64,000 bases of DNA from Bolinopsis microptera (Eukaryota > Ctenophora > Tentaculata > Lobata > Bolinopsidae), in contig NC_087080.1 in NCBI RefSeq assembly GCF_026151205.1, forward strand, positions 567,812-631,811, given 5' to 3'. Under the pieces are notes generated by a model that did no database searches, was not told the origin of the DNA, and saw only the letters and a list, made by a program, of their open reading frames with translations. Made by a program: the position numbers and the translations under genes. Within the stretch, counting starts at the first letter, position 1, and each line of letters opens with the position of its first letter. Shown here one piece after another: positions 29,501 through 39,879 of this stretch.

Positions 29501-32500
29501 ATTCCATGGTTAAAGAAGAGGGGGAAGAAAGTGATAGAGCCTCCTTGCTGTACGGAGGCTGGTAATTGTTCCAGTACCGCGCTGGGAACTGATATGGTGA
29601 CTACCACAGCGAACTGTGTACCCGTTATACTAGACACGCTCACTTGATCTGAATCTGTACTTCTTTCTAGCTGAGGGAGAAATAAATCATTTCATTTCTG
29701 GTAAAGTTATGTGAAATAAAATTATAAAAAGTTACCTGTATTATACTTGAGCTGTAATATTTTATCTAGTGTTACCATCAACCATGGTTACCTGGACTAT
29801 ATTATGTTATCTAGTGTTACCATGGTTACCTGAACTGTAATATCTTATCTAGTGTTGCCATGGTTACCTGGACTGTAATATCTTATCTAGTGTTGCCATG
29901 GTTACCTGAACTGTAATATCTTATCTAGTGTTGCCATGGTTAATTGTATAATTTAACTGTAATATCTTATCTAGTGTTTAGTGTTACCATGGTTACCTGA
30001 CCTGTAATATCGTATCTAGTGTTACCATGGTTAACTGTATACTTGAACTGTAATATCTTATCTAGTGTTTAGTGTTACCATATTTACCTGGACTGTAATA
30101 TCTTATCTAGTGTTGCCATGGTTAACTGTATAATTTAACTGTAATATCTTATCTAGTGTTACCATGGTTACCTGGACTGTAATATCTTATCTAGTGTTGC
30201 CATGGTTACCTGAACTGTAATATCTTATCTAGTGTTGCCATGGTTACCTGAACTGTAATATCTTATCTAGTGTTGCCATGGTTAACTGTATAATTTAACT
30301 GTAATATCTTATCTAGTGTTTCGTGTTACCATGGTTACCTGGACTGTAATATCTTATCTAGTGTTGCCATGGTTACCTGAACTGTAATATCTTATCTAGT
30401 GTTGCCATGGTTAATTGTATAATTTAACTGTAATATCTTATCTAGTGTTTAGTGTTACCATGGTTACCTGGACTGTAATATCTTATCTAGTGTTACCATG
30501 GTTACCTGAACTGTAATATCTTATCTAGTGTTGCCATGGTTACCTGAACTGTAATATCTTATCTAGTGTTACCATGGTTACCTGGACTGTAATATCTTAT
30601 CTAGTGTTGCCATGGTTACCTGAACTGTAATATCTTATCTAGTGTTGCCATGGTTAATTGTATAATTTAACTGTAATATCTTATCTAGTGTTTAGTGTTA
30701 CCATGGTTACCTGACCTGTAATATCGTATCTAGTGTTACCATGGTTAACTGTATACTTGAACTGTAATATCTTATCTAGTGTTTAGTGTTACCATATTTA
30801 CCTGGACTGTAATATCTTATCTAGTGTTGCCATGGTTAACTGTATAATTTAACTGTAATATCTTATCTAGTGTTACCATGGTTACCTGGACTGTAATATC
30901 TTATCTAGTGTTGCCATGGTTACCTGAACTGTAATATCTTATCTAGTGTTGCCATGGTTACCTGAACTGTAATATCTTATCTAGTGTTGCCATGGTTAAC
31001 TGTATAATTTAACTGTAATATCTTATCTAGTGTTTCGTGTTACCATGGTTACCTGGACTGTATTATCTTATCTAGTGTTGCCATGGTTACCTGAACTGTA
31101 ATATCTTATCTAGTGTTGCCATGGTTAATTGTATAATTTAACTGTAATATCTTATCTAGTGTTTAGTGTTACCATGGTTACCTGGACTGTAATATCTTAT
31201 CTAGTGTTACCATGGTTACCTGAACTGTAATATCTTATCTAGTGTTGCCATGGTTACCTGAACTGTAATATCTTATCTAGTGTTTCGTGTTACCATGGTT
31301 ACCTGGACTGTAATATCTTATCTAGTGTTGCCATGGTTACCTGAACTGTAATATCTTATCTAGTGTTGCCATGGTTAATTGTATAATTTAACTGTAATAT
31401 CTTATCTAGTGTTTAGTGTTACCATGGTTACCTGGACTGTAATATCTTATCTAGTGTTACCATGGTTACCTGAACTGTAATATCTTATCTAGTGTTGCCA
31501 TGGTTACCTGGACTGTAATATCTTATCTAGTGTTGCCATGGTTACCTGAACTGTAATATCTTATCTAGTGTTGCCATGGTTAATTGTATAATTTAACTGT
31601 AATATCTTATCTAGTGTTTAGTGTTACCATGGTTACCTGACCTGTAATATCGTATCTAGTGTTACCATGGTTAACTGTATACTTGAACTGTAATATCTTA
31701 TCTAGTGTTTAGTGTTACCATATTTACCTGGACTGTAATATCTTATCTAGTGTTGCCATGGTTAACTGTATAATTTAACTGTAATATCTTATCTAGTGTT
31801 ACCATGGTTACCTGGACTGTAATATCTTATCTAGTGTTGCCATGGTTACCTGAACTGTAATATCTTATCTAGTGTTGCCATGGTTACCTGAACTGTAATA
31901 TCTTATCTAGTGTTGCCATGGTTAACTGTATAATTTAACTGTAATATCTTATCTAGTGTTTCGTGTTACCATGGTTACCTGGACTGTAATATCTTATCTA
32001 GTGTTGCCATGGTTACCTGAACTGTAATATCTTATCTAGTGTTGCCATGGTTAATTGTATAATTTAACTGTAATATCTTATCTAGTGTTTAGTGTTACCA
32101 TATTTACCTGGACTGTAATATCTTATCTAGTGTTGCCATGGTTAACTGTATAATTTAACTGTAATATCTTATCTAGTGTTACCATGGTTACCTGGACTGT
32201 AATATCTTATCTAGTGTTGCCATGGTTACCTGAACTGTAATATCTTATCTAGTGTTGCCATGGTTACCTGAACTGTAATATCTTATCTAGTGTTGCCATG
32301 GTTACCTGAACTGTAATATCGTATCTAGTGTTGCCATGGTTACCTGAACTGTAATATCTTATCTAGTGTTACCATGGTTAACTGTATAATTTAACTGTAA
32401 TATCGTATCTAGTGTTTAGTGTTGCCATGGTTAACTGTATAATTGAACTGTAATATCTTATCTAGTGTTACCATGGTTACCTGAACTGTAATATCTTATC

Positions 32501-35500
32501 TAGTGTTACCATGGTTACCTGAACTGTAATATCTTATCTAGTGTTGCCATGGTTACCTGGACTGTAATATCTTATCTAGTGTTGCCATGGTTAATTGTAT
32601 AATTTAACTGTAATATCTTATCTAGTGTTTAGTGTTACCATGGTTACCTGGACTGTAATATCTTATCTAGTGTTGCCATGGTTAACTGTATAATTTAACT
32701 GTAATATCGTATCTAGTGTTTAGTGTTGCCATGGTTAACTGTATAATTGAACTGTAATATTTTATCTAGTGTTACCATGGTTACCTGAACTGTAATATCT
32801 TATCTAGTGTTACCATGGTTACCTGAACTGTAATATCTTATCTAGTGTTGCCATGGTTACCTGGACTGTAATATCTTATCTAGTGTTGCCATGGTTAATT
32901 GTATAATTTAACTGTAATATCTTATCTAGTGTTTAGTGTTGCCATGGTTACCTGGACTGTAATATCTAATCTAGTGTTGCCATGGTTAACTGTATAATTT
33001 AACTGTAATATCTTATCTAGTGTTTAGTGTTACCATGGTTACCTGAACTGTAATATCTTATCTAGTGTTGCCATGGTTACCTGGACTGTAATATCTTATC
33101 TAGTGTTACCATGGTTACCTGGACTGTAATATCTTATCTAGTGTTGCCATGGTTAACTGTATAATTTAACTGTAATATCTTATCTAGTGTTTCGTGTTAC
33201 CATGGTTACCTGGACTGTAATATCTTATCTAGTAATGCCATGGTTACCTGGACTGTAATATCTTATCTAGTGTTGCCATGGTTACCTGGACTGTAATATC
33301 TTATCTAGTGTTGCCATGGTTAACTGTATAATTTAACTGTAATATCTTATCTAGTGTTTCGTGTTACCATGGTTACCTGGACTGTAATATCTTATCTAGT
33401 AATGCCATGGTTACCTGGACTGTAATATCTTATCTAGTAATGCCATGGTTACCTGGACTGTAATATCTTATCTAGTGTTGCCATGGTTACCTGGACTGTA
33501 ATATCTTATCTAGTGTTACCATGGTTACCTGGACTGTAATATCTTATCTAGTGTTGCCATGGTTACCTGGACTGTTATATCTTATCTAGTGTTGCCATGG
33601 TTACCTGGACTGCAATATCTTATCTAGTGTTGCCATGGTTACCTGGACTGTAATATCTTATCTAGTGTTGCCATGGTTACCTGAACTGTAATATCTTATC
33701 TAGTGTTACCATGGTTACCTGAACTTAATATCTTATCTAGTGTTTAGTGTTACCATGGTTACCTGGACTTAATATCTTATCTAGTGTTGCCATGGTTACC
33801 TGGACTGTAATATCTTATCTAGTAATGCCATGGTTACCTGGACTGTAATATTTTATCTAGTGTTGCCATGGTTACCTGGACTGTAATATCTTATCTAGTG
33901 TTGCCATGGTTAACTGTATACTTGAACTGTAATATCTTATCTAGTGTTTAGTGTTACCATGGTTACCTGACCTGTAATATCGTATCTAGTGTTGCCATGG
34001 TTAACTGTATAATTTAACTATAATATCTTATCTAGTGTTTAGGGTTACCATGGTTACCTGGACTGTAATATCTAATCTAGTGTTTAGTGTTACCATGGTT
34101 ACCTGGACTGTAATATATTTTATAGAGTGTTACCATGGTTACCTGGACTGTAATATCTTATCTAGTGTTTAGTGTTACCATGGTTACGTCCTGGACTGTA
34201 ATATCTTATCTAGTGTTACCATGGTTACCTGAACTGTAATATCATATCTAGTGTTACCATGGTTACCTGGACTGTAATATCATATCTAGTGTTACCATGG
34301 TTACCTGGACTGTAATATCAGAGATATGTTTGATTACAAACTGCATGTCTTCCAACATTCCAGACTCGTCACCGTGCGTACTGAGCAGACTTTCAAACAT
34401 AACTGGGATAACCAGGTCACTTAGCTGCAGCTGAAATATCTGAAAATAAAAACAGTTAACTACTGCGTTATCATTCAGTTATAATATCAATGCACTAGTA
34501 GTTATATAAAGTCAACAAACGAACATATTCTAAGTCTAATTACTGTACTAATTACTTACTAAGTTCCGTGTCCTAAAGCAGAGGGACACAATGAAGCCAG
34601 AAACTACAGCAGAGAGCAGCTGACTGAAACACGCTTCAAATCTGTTCAGCAAGTTTAGGAAGTGTTCCCTGTTATCCAGCTCTACCTGTTGGGAAGGTTA
34701 TTTAGTTATTTAATTATTTAGTTATTTAGTTCTTCTTTTGATTGGTCGGCGTCGACTGTAAGCCTTCCTTGCGGTGGCTTTCACAACGCGTCCCCATTCT
34801 CCAACTCCTGCTGCTAGAGAGAGAGACTCCCAAGTTATATACCATAATTATATTATACATAGATAATATATCGACAACAGACTCCGAGAGTCTTGAAGTT
34901 CTGTTACCACCGCTCCTGGTGCAACCCCTTACGGGTTAACGATGAGGAGACAGGGACTACAGGAACTTCCAGGGACTAATTATTTAGTTATTCAGTTATT
35001 TAGTAAATTTAATGATTTAGGTATTTAGTTATTTAGTTTATTTAGTTGCTTAGTTATTTAGTTGCTTAGTTATTTAGTTGATTAGTTATTTAGTTATTTA
35101 AACTAAAAAAAGTTCAGTAACACTAATATATAACGTGTTGTTGCTATTACAGGTAACCTGAGTTATGGACCACACAAGAGCCCGTTGTACGTGAACACAG
35201 TAACTCCTGCACACTTCTGATAACGTTTCTTTAGAAGTTACTTTTATATTTGCAACAATCTTCTCCAGATCTGCCGATAACGTCATCTGAAAATCGGTAA
35301 TGTGTTACCATGGTTACATGTGATGTCATGTGTTACCATGGTTCCAGATAATGTCATGTGTTACCATGGTTACATGCGATGTCATGTGTTACCATGGTTC
35401 CAGATAATGTCATGCTTTGCCATGTTACATGTGATGTCATGTGTTACCATGGTTACATGTGATTTCATGTGTTACCATGGTTACATGTGATTTCATGTGT

Positions 35501-38500
35501 TACCATGGTTACATGTGATGTCATGTGTTACCATGGTTCCAGATAATGTCATGTGTTACCATGGTTACATGCGATGTCATGTGTTACCATGGTTCCAGGT
35601 AATGTCATGTTTCACCATGGTTACAGATCATGTCATGTGTTACCATGGTTACATGTGATGTCATGTGTTACCATGGTTACATGTGATTTCATGTGTTACC
35701 ATGGTTACATGTGATTTCATGTGTTACCATGGTTACATGTGATGTCATGTGTTACCATGGTTACAGGTAATGTCATGTGTTACCATGGTTACAGATGATG
35801 TCATGTGTTACCATGGTTACATGTGATGTCATGTGTTACCATGGTTCCAGATAATGTCATGTGTTACCATGGTTACATGCGATGTCATGTGTTACCATGG
35901 TTCCAGGTAATGTCATGTTTCACCATGGTTACAGATCATGTCATGTGTTACCATGGTTACATGTGATGTCATGTGTTACCATGGTTCCAGATAATGTCAT
36001 GTGTTACCATGGTTACATGCGATGTCATGTGTTACCATGGTTCCAGGTAATGTCATGTTTCACCATGGTTACAGATCATGTCATATGTTACCATGGTTAC
36101 ATGTGATGTCATGTGTTACCATGGTTACATGTGATTTCATGTGTTACCATGGTTACATGTGATGTCATGTGTTACCGTGGTTACATGTGATGTCATGTGT
36201 TACCATGGTTACATGTGATGTCATGTGTTACCATGGTTACATGTGATGTCATGTGTTACCATGGTTACAGGTCATGTCATGTTTCACAATGGATACAGGT
36301 AATGTCACATGTTTCAGCAAGCTAAGGTTTGTTATTTTCACGTAAAGTACGGAGATTAGCTCACAATTTCCAGCTGTTTATCCGAGTCTAAAGTTCGCTG
36401 TAATCCCTCAAGTGCTGTTCTCGTTACTTTTTCTTTAGATAACAATATCAGATCACTTACCTGCAAAGTGCAAACGTATGTTACCATGGTTACAGATGTT
36501 TATTCTTATTTTTTTATAATTTTCTTATTAACACTTAATTTCACCCGTATTGCTCCTGAAGTAGAGACTAGAAGTGGAATGATGGACAACTCCACAAGTA
36601 TCTAACTAACTTACAATATCTTTGACAAGTAGTTTGTCGGAGTCAACACTAGCTTCAATAGCGTCATCTGATAAAGTGTGCGAGTTCATCAGGGCCTCTA
36701 CTTTCTTTAAAACACGGTACTTTTCCCTCCTTTCGGAGAACTTATCACCATCTGAAATCACACAAAATAATCTTCAATATATATTATTTAAGATATCAGT
36801 TACCACATTGCAGTGTAGCGTTATCGGTTATTTAAATACCCATAAAATACTCACCTTTACTGTGTTACTATGGTTACAATGTCAAGCGTAACCATGGTTA
36901 CTCACCTTTACTTTTACCTAGTAGAAACAAAGACTTACCTTTACTGTGTTACTATGGTTACAATGTCAAGCGTAACCATGGTTACTCACCTTTACTTTAA
37001 CCTAGTAGAAACAAAGACTTACCTTTACTGTGTTACTGTGGTTACAATGTCAAGCGTAACCATGGTTACTTACCTTTACTTTCACCTAGTAGAGATAAAG
37101 ACTTACCTTTACTGTGTTACTATGGTTACAATGTCAAGCGTAACCATGGTTACTCACCTTTACTTTTACCCAGTAGAAATAAAGACTTACCTTTACTGTG
37201 TTACTATGGTTACAATGTCAAGCGTAACCATGGTTACTCACCTTTACTTTTACCCAGTAGAGATAAAGACTTACCTTTACTGTGTTACTATGGTTACAAT
37301 GTCAAGCGTAACCATGATTACTCACCTTTACTTCTACCTAGTAGAGATAAAGACTTACCTTTACTGTGTTACTACGGTTACAATGTCAAGCGTAACCATG
37401 GTTACTCACCTTTACTTTTACCTAGTAGAAATAAAGACTTACCTTTACTGTGTTACTACGGTTACAATGTCAAGCGTAACCATGATTACTCACCTTTACT
37501 TTTACCTAGTAGAGATAAAGACTTACCTTTACCGTGTTACTATGGTTACAATGTCAAGCGTAACCATGGTTACTCACCTTTACTTTTACCCAGTAAAGAT
37601 AAAAGACCCCCGTTCTTGAACTTGTCCCAATGTCCGCACCACGCCCCCACAGTGAGAAGACAATAGTGATCTCTGCTACCTGAAAAAAATAAAGTTTTAT
37701 ACGATAGTATCACTTCAACATTTTATACGGGATCGCTTAGACATTATACGTTATTAAGTCTAGGGAAGGGGCTTTTTTCTACACAATAGCTGTGTTTAAA
37801 ATTTGTTACGGAGGGATAGGGGGAGCTAAAGGGGGAGCTGAAGGAGGAGCTGAAGGGGGAGGTGAAGGGGGAGCTGAAGGGGGAGATGAAGGGGGAGCTG
37901 AAGGGGGAGCTGAAGGGGGAGCTGAAGGGGGAGCTGAAGGGGGAGCTGAAGGGGGAGCTGAAGGGGGAGCTGAAGAGGGAGCTGAAGGGGGAGCTGAAGG
38001 GGGAGCTGAAGGGGGAGCTGAAGGGGGAGCTGAAGGGGGAGCTGAAGAGGGAGCTGAAGGGGGAGCTGAAGGGGGAGCTGAAGGGGGAGCTGAAGGGGGA
38101 GCTGAAGGGGGAGCTGAAGGGGGAGCTGAAGAGGGAGCTGAAGGGGGAGCTGAAGGGGGAGCTGAAGGGGGAGCTGAAGGGGGAGCTGAAGGGGGAGCTG
38201 AAGGGGGAGCTGAAGGGGGAGCTGAAGGGGGAGCTGAAGGGGGAGCTGAAGAGGGAGCTGAAGGGGGAGCTGAAGAGGGAGCTGAAGAGGGAGCTGAAGG
38301 GGGAGCTGAAGGGGGAGCTGAAGGGGGAGCTGAAGGGGGAGCTGAAGAGGGAGCTGAAGGGGGAGCTGAAGGGGGAGCTGAAGAGGGAGCTGAAGGGGGA
38401 GCTGAAGGGGGAGCTGAAGGGGAAGCTGAAGGGGGAGCTGAAGGGGGAGCTGAAGGGGGAGCTGAAGGGGGAGCTGATGGGGGAGCTGAAGAGGGAGCTG

Positions 38501-39136
38501 AAGGGGGAGCTGAAGGGGGAGCTGAAGGGGGAGCTGAAGGGGGAGCTGAAGGGGGAGCTGATGGGGGAGCTGAAGAGGGAGCTGAAGAGGGAGCTGAAGG
38601 GGGAGCTGAAGGGGGAGCTGAAGGGGGAGCTGAAGGGGGAGCTGAAGGGGGAGCTGAAGGGGGAGCTGAAGGGGGAGCTGAAGGGGGAGCTGAAGGGGGA
38701 GCTGAAGGGGGAGCTGAAGGGGAAGCTGAAGGGGGAGCTGAAGGGGGAGCTGAAGGGGGAGCTGAAGGGGGAGCTGAAGGGGGAGCTGAAGGGGGAGCTG
38801 AAGGGGGAGCTGAAGGGGGAGCTGAAGGGGGAGCTGAAGGGGAAACTGAAGAGGGAGCTGAAGGGGGAGCTGAAGAGGGAGCTGAAGGGGGAGCTGAAGG
38901 GGTAGGGGGACTTGGGGAGCTGAAGTACTCACAAGAAATGTTAGTTTTCTGGTCCACAGTGCTAACCTCCAGTACTTGTGCGTGTAGGTTGACTGGGGCC
39001 CACTTGTACTCGCTCTGTGCTTTACACTCGCTCCTCTTAAAGCTGTGCTTGCTGCAGTGCCCCAGCTGGGCCAGCTCGTCCCGGTACTGGGATATCTTAG
39101 TGGCCCGGGACACGGCCGCTATCGAGCTTACTTCTT
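26456..39136 (-). CDS. INPP4: Inositol polyphosphate 4-phosphatase (INPP4A/B-like), 3' twelve exons
   Basis: Removes the 4-phosphate of PI(3,4)P2. Exons 5' to 3' on the minus strand: 39136-38933, 37679-37578, 36751-36615, 36460-36365, 35286-35158, 34685-34560, 34439-34305, 29670-29474, 28381-28273, 28163-28065, 27862-27708, 26594-26456; all phases join, giving 541 residues and a stop. Recognition marks: YKWAPVNLH, LLTVGAW...FKNGGL, FFPLFFNHGINEQQTIA, the CX5R(T/S) site CKSAKDRT, and the C-terminal YKPPPGTFGDG. Human INPP4A is about 970 residues, so roughly 400 N-terminal residues (C2 domain) lie upstream. Those exons are not between 39137 and the channel gene, so they should lie beyond it. 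Nearly every intron is a tandem array. Confidence 0.95.
26640..27706 (-). repeat. 35/38-bp repeat, GTTACCATGGTTAC core, filling INPP4 last intron
   Basis: About 29 units of TGTGATACTCAATGTCAT(ATT)GTGTTACCATGGTTACA, with TTACCATATTTAC and TTACCATAGTTAC variants. In the gene sense it begins at about intron base 4 (GTTAGTATCACG). Confidence 0.97.
27708..27862 (-). CDS. INPP4: INPP4 catalytic exon, CKSAKDRT
   Basis: IGRDIGCVRFTSCKSAKDRT then SMSITYEYCNILCQQ. Cys is the phosphocysteine nucleophile and Arg the phosphate-binding residue of the CX5R loop; Lys at positions 2 and 5 is as in INPP4. Acceptor GACCAG| at 27863 is chosen because it keeps phase 0 with the previous exon; the AG nearer the motif would break the frame. 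Confidence 0.96.
27972..28045 (-). repeat. 10-bp repeat GTGTTACCAT
   Basis: About seven copies in INPP4 intron 27863-28064, starting about 20 bases after the donor of exon 28163-28065. Confidence 0.93.
28065..28163 (-). CDS. INPP4: INPP4 exon: VENGLTSNVEKLKYL
   Basis: Thirty-three codons ending FIVLAEQ|, just before the catalytic exon. Donor CAG|GTAACA. Confidence 0.87.
28273..28381 (-). CDS. INPP4: INPP4 exon: INETGQQDKICEQF
   Basis: INETGQQDKICEQFLEDLQF...CVFDFK. Acceptor CTTTGCAG|, donor AAG|GTAGCT. Confidence 0.85.
28408..29180 (-). repeat. 33-bp repeat with CCCCTTTAAGGGG palindrome
   Basis: About 23 copies of CTGCCCCCTTAAAGGGGAG TCACTGCAGCGTGT in INPP4 intron 28382-29473, starting 27 bases from the acceptor. 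Long open frames across it are artefacts of a unit divisible by three. Confidence 0.97.
29181..29473. other. Intron remainder, no gene seen
   Basis: Unique AT-rich intron sequence after the 33-bp array and before the donor at 29473. A short duplication of AAACGTAAAAGATATACAA occurs at about 29181-29219. Confidence 0.5.
29474..29670 (-). CDS. INPP4: INPP4 exon: FFPLFFNHGINEQQT
   Basis: SVSSITGTQFAVVVTIS...LPASVQQGG...FFNHGINEQQTIAYK. FNxGINEQQT is the most diagnostic INPP4 block outside the active site. Donor ACAA|GTTAGT. Confidence 0.95.
29757..34319 (-). repeat. 38-bp array made of a splice donor and exon end
   Basis: About 100 or more units; in the gene sense each is ATTACAGT(C/T)CAG|GTAACC ATGG(T/C)AACACTAGATAAGAT. 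A longer variant with TTAATTGTATAATTTAACTG recurs in blocks, giving higher-order repeats. The unit matches the last 15 bases of exon 34439-34305 and its donor. Confidence 0.96.
34305..34439 (-). CDS. INPP4: INPP4 exon: IFQLQLSDLVIPVMFE
   Basis: Forty-five codons ending HISDITVQ|. Its 3' edge, ATTACAGTCCAG|GTAACC, is repeated about 100 times through the next intron. Confidence 0.88.
34560..34685 (-). CDS. INPP4: INPP4 exon: VELDNREHFLNLL
   Basis: Forty-two codons (VELDNREHFLNLLNRFEACF...), phase 0 at both ends, acceptor CCCAACAG|, donor |GTAAGT. Confidence 0.82.
34690..35100. repeat. ATTTAGTT repeats split by a ~240-bp insertion
   Basis: TTATTTAGTTATTTAGTT at both ends (34695-34735; 34975-35100) with unrelated sequence between, beginning TTGATTGGTCGGCGTCG and ending near GGAACTTCCAGGG. 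The insert may be a short retroposon, but I see no clear tRNA boxes. Confidence 0.55.
35158..35286 (-). CDS. INPP4: INPP4 exon: MTLSADLEKI
   Basis: Forty-three codons ending ...RALVWSITQ|. Donor CTCAG|GTTACC is unusual and matches the GTTACC motif of the local arrays. Confidence 0.82.
35300..36310 (-). repeat. 28-bp repeat TTACATGTGATGTCATGTGT TACCATGG
   Basis: About 36 units filling INPP4 intron 35287-36364, ending 13-17 bp from the acceptor of exon 35286-35158. Variants: TTCCAGATAATG, TTTCACCATGG. Confidence 0.97.
36365..36460 (-). CDS. INPP4: INPP4 exon: VSDLILLSKEK
   Basis: Thirty-two codons, VSDLILLSKEKVTRTALEGL..., between CTTTGCAG| and |GTGAGC. No motif of its own; placed by phase and position. 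Confidence 0.78.
36615..36751 (-). CDS. INPP4: INPP4 exon: GDKFSERREKY
   Basis: DGDKFSERREKYRVLKKVEA...SVDSDKLLVKDI, helical and charged. Acceptor TGATTTCAG|, donor |GTAAGT. Phase fits both neighbours. Confidence 0.85.
36855..37610 (-). repeat. 84-bp array containing exon end plus two donors
   Basis: About nine units. Gene-sense unit: CTCTACTGGGTAAAAGTAAA G|GTGAGTAACCATGGTTACG ... ACAGTAAAG|GTAAGTCTTTAT. It includes ~29 bases of the end of exon 37679-37578. A unit divisible by three gives a long false frame on the other strand. Confidence 0.96.
37578..37679 (-). CDS. INPP4: INPP4 exon: LLTVGAW / FKNGGL
   Basis: CSRDHYCLLTVGAWCGHW then DKFKNGGLLSLLGKSK. Donor AAAG|GTGAGT. The last ~29 bases of this exon plus the donor recur in every 84-bp unit of the following intron. 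Confidence 0.92.
37815..38905 (-). repeat. 12-bp array CTTCAGCTCCCC, ~90 copies
   Basis: Fills INPP4 intron 37680-38932 starting next to the donor (TACTTCAGCTCCCC). In the gene sense each unit is a pyrimidine run plus TTCAG, an acceptor-like motif. Open in several frames on both strands only because 12 is divisible by three and the unit lacks stops. Confidence 0.98.
38933..39136 (-). CDS. INPP4: INPP4 exon: YKWAPVNLH
   Basis: EVSSIAAVSRATKISQYRDE...SEYKWAPVNLHAQ...QKTNIS; the WxPxNLH block is typical of INPP4. Acceptor GCTTCTCAG|, donor TCTT|GTGAGT. A 12-bp CTTCAGCTCCCC array starts at intron base 8. Confidence 0.92.
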
Positions 39137-39879
39137 CTGAGAAGCCCTGTTGTAGTGGGGTTAACGAACATATTGGTTACAAACTTACTTTTTCTTATTT
39201 AACATGATATTTTCTGCAACTTCATCATAATACCTTACATTTCATGCTCAGTACCACGTGTGTTACCATGGTTACCGCGCCAATGTGGTACCGTAAGATC
39301 AGGATATGAATTGATCCGGTCTATTGAAATTTTGCCAATAATTGCAGTTTTTTACAATGAGTCGGGTCGGAAAATCCATGACCGATTTTGTTCATTTTGT
39401 GCCATTTTAACCAAAAATATTGTATTATTTGTTATCCAATAATAGGGAGAGTGATTTAAAGCCAGATAATTATGGACTTTGTAAAGCAAAATTGAACAAA
39501 CGATTGCAGATGTGATATACAACACGTGTGTTACCATGGTTACAAATGATAAAACTCTAAAAACTGAATAAATTAGTAACTGCCCCATGCTATAAGTCTC
39601 ATTAGTCTGCATCTAGACTATTAGTCTGCATCTAGACTATTAGTCTGCATTTGTGATAAACACAATAAAATACCAGTAACACACCCTCTTAAACACATCG
39701 CTAGTATTTTACATTCAGTGCTTCCACAAGTAGCAATATCTTAATACTGAGATATATAATAATTATTATTATAAGGTGGATAAAATCCACTGGTAACTAC
39801 TGGTAACTACTGGTAAATACTGGTAAATACTGGTAACTACTGGTTACTACTGGTAACTATACACGTTATACATTGAGTG
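39137..39879. other. Spacer between INPP4 exon and K+ channel gene
   Basis: No exon found on either strand. Contains TGTTACCATGGTTAC twice, a triple TTAGTCTGCATCTAGACTA at 39600-39648 and a ten-base TACTGGTAAC repeat at 39791-39855. Probably channel 3' UTR or intron. Confidence 0.5.

Noticed and set aside
36870-37619. 249-residue frame on the + strand
   Set aside because: Unit of 84 bp is divisible by three; it is antisense to an INPP4 intron.
37792-39207. Open frames of 471, 435, 368 and 347 residues (GAEG, PPSA, PLQL, GELK repeats)
   Set aside because: All come from a 12-bp tandem repeat lacking stops in several frames on both strands; the region is an INPP4 intron flanked by proven splice phases.
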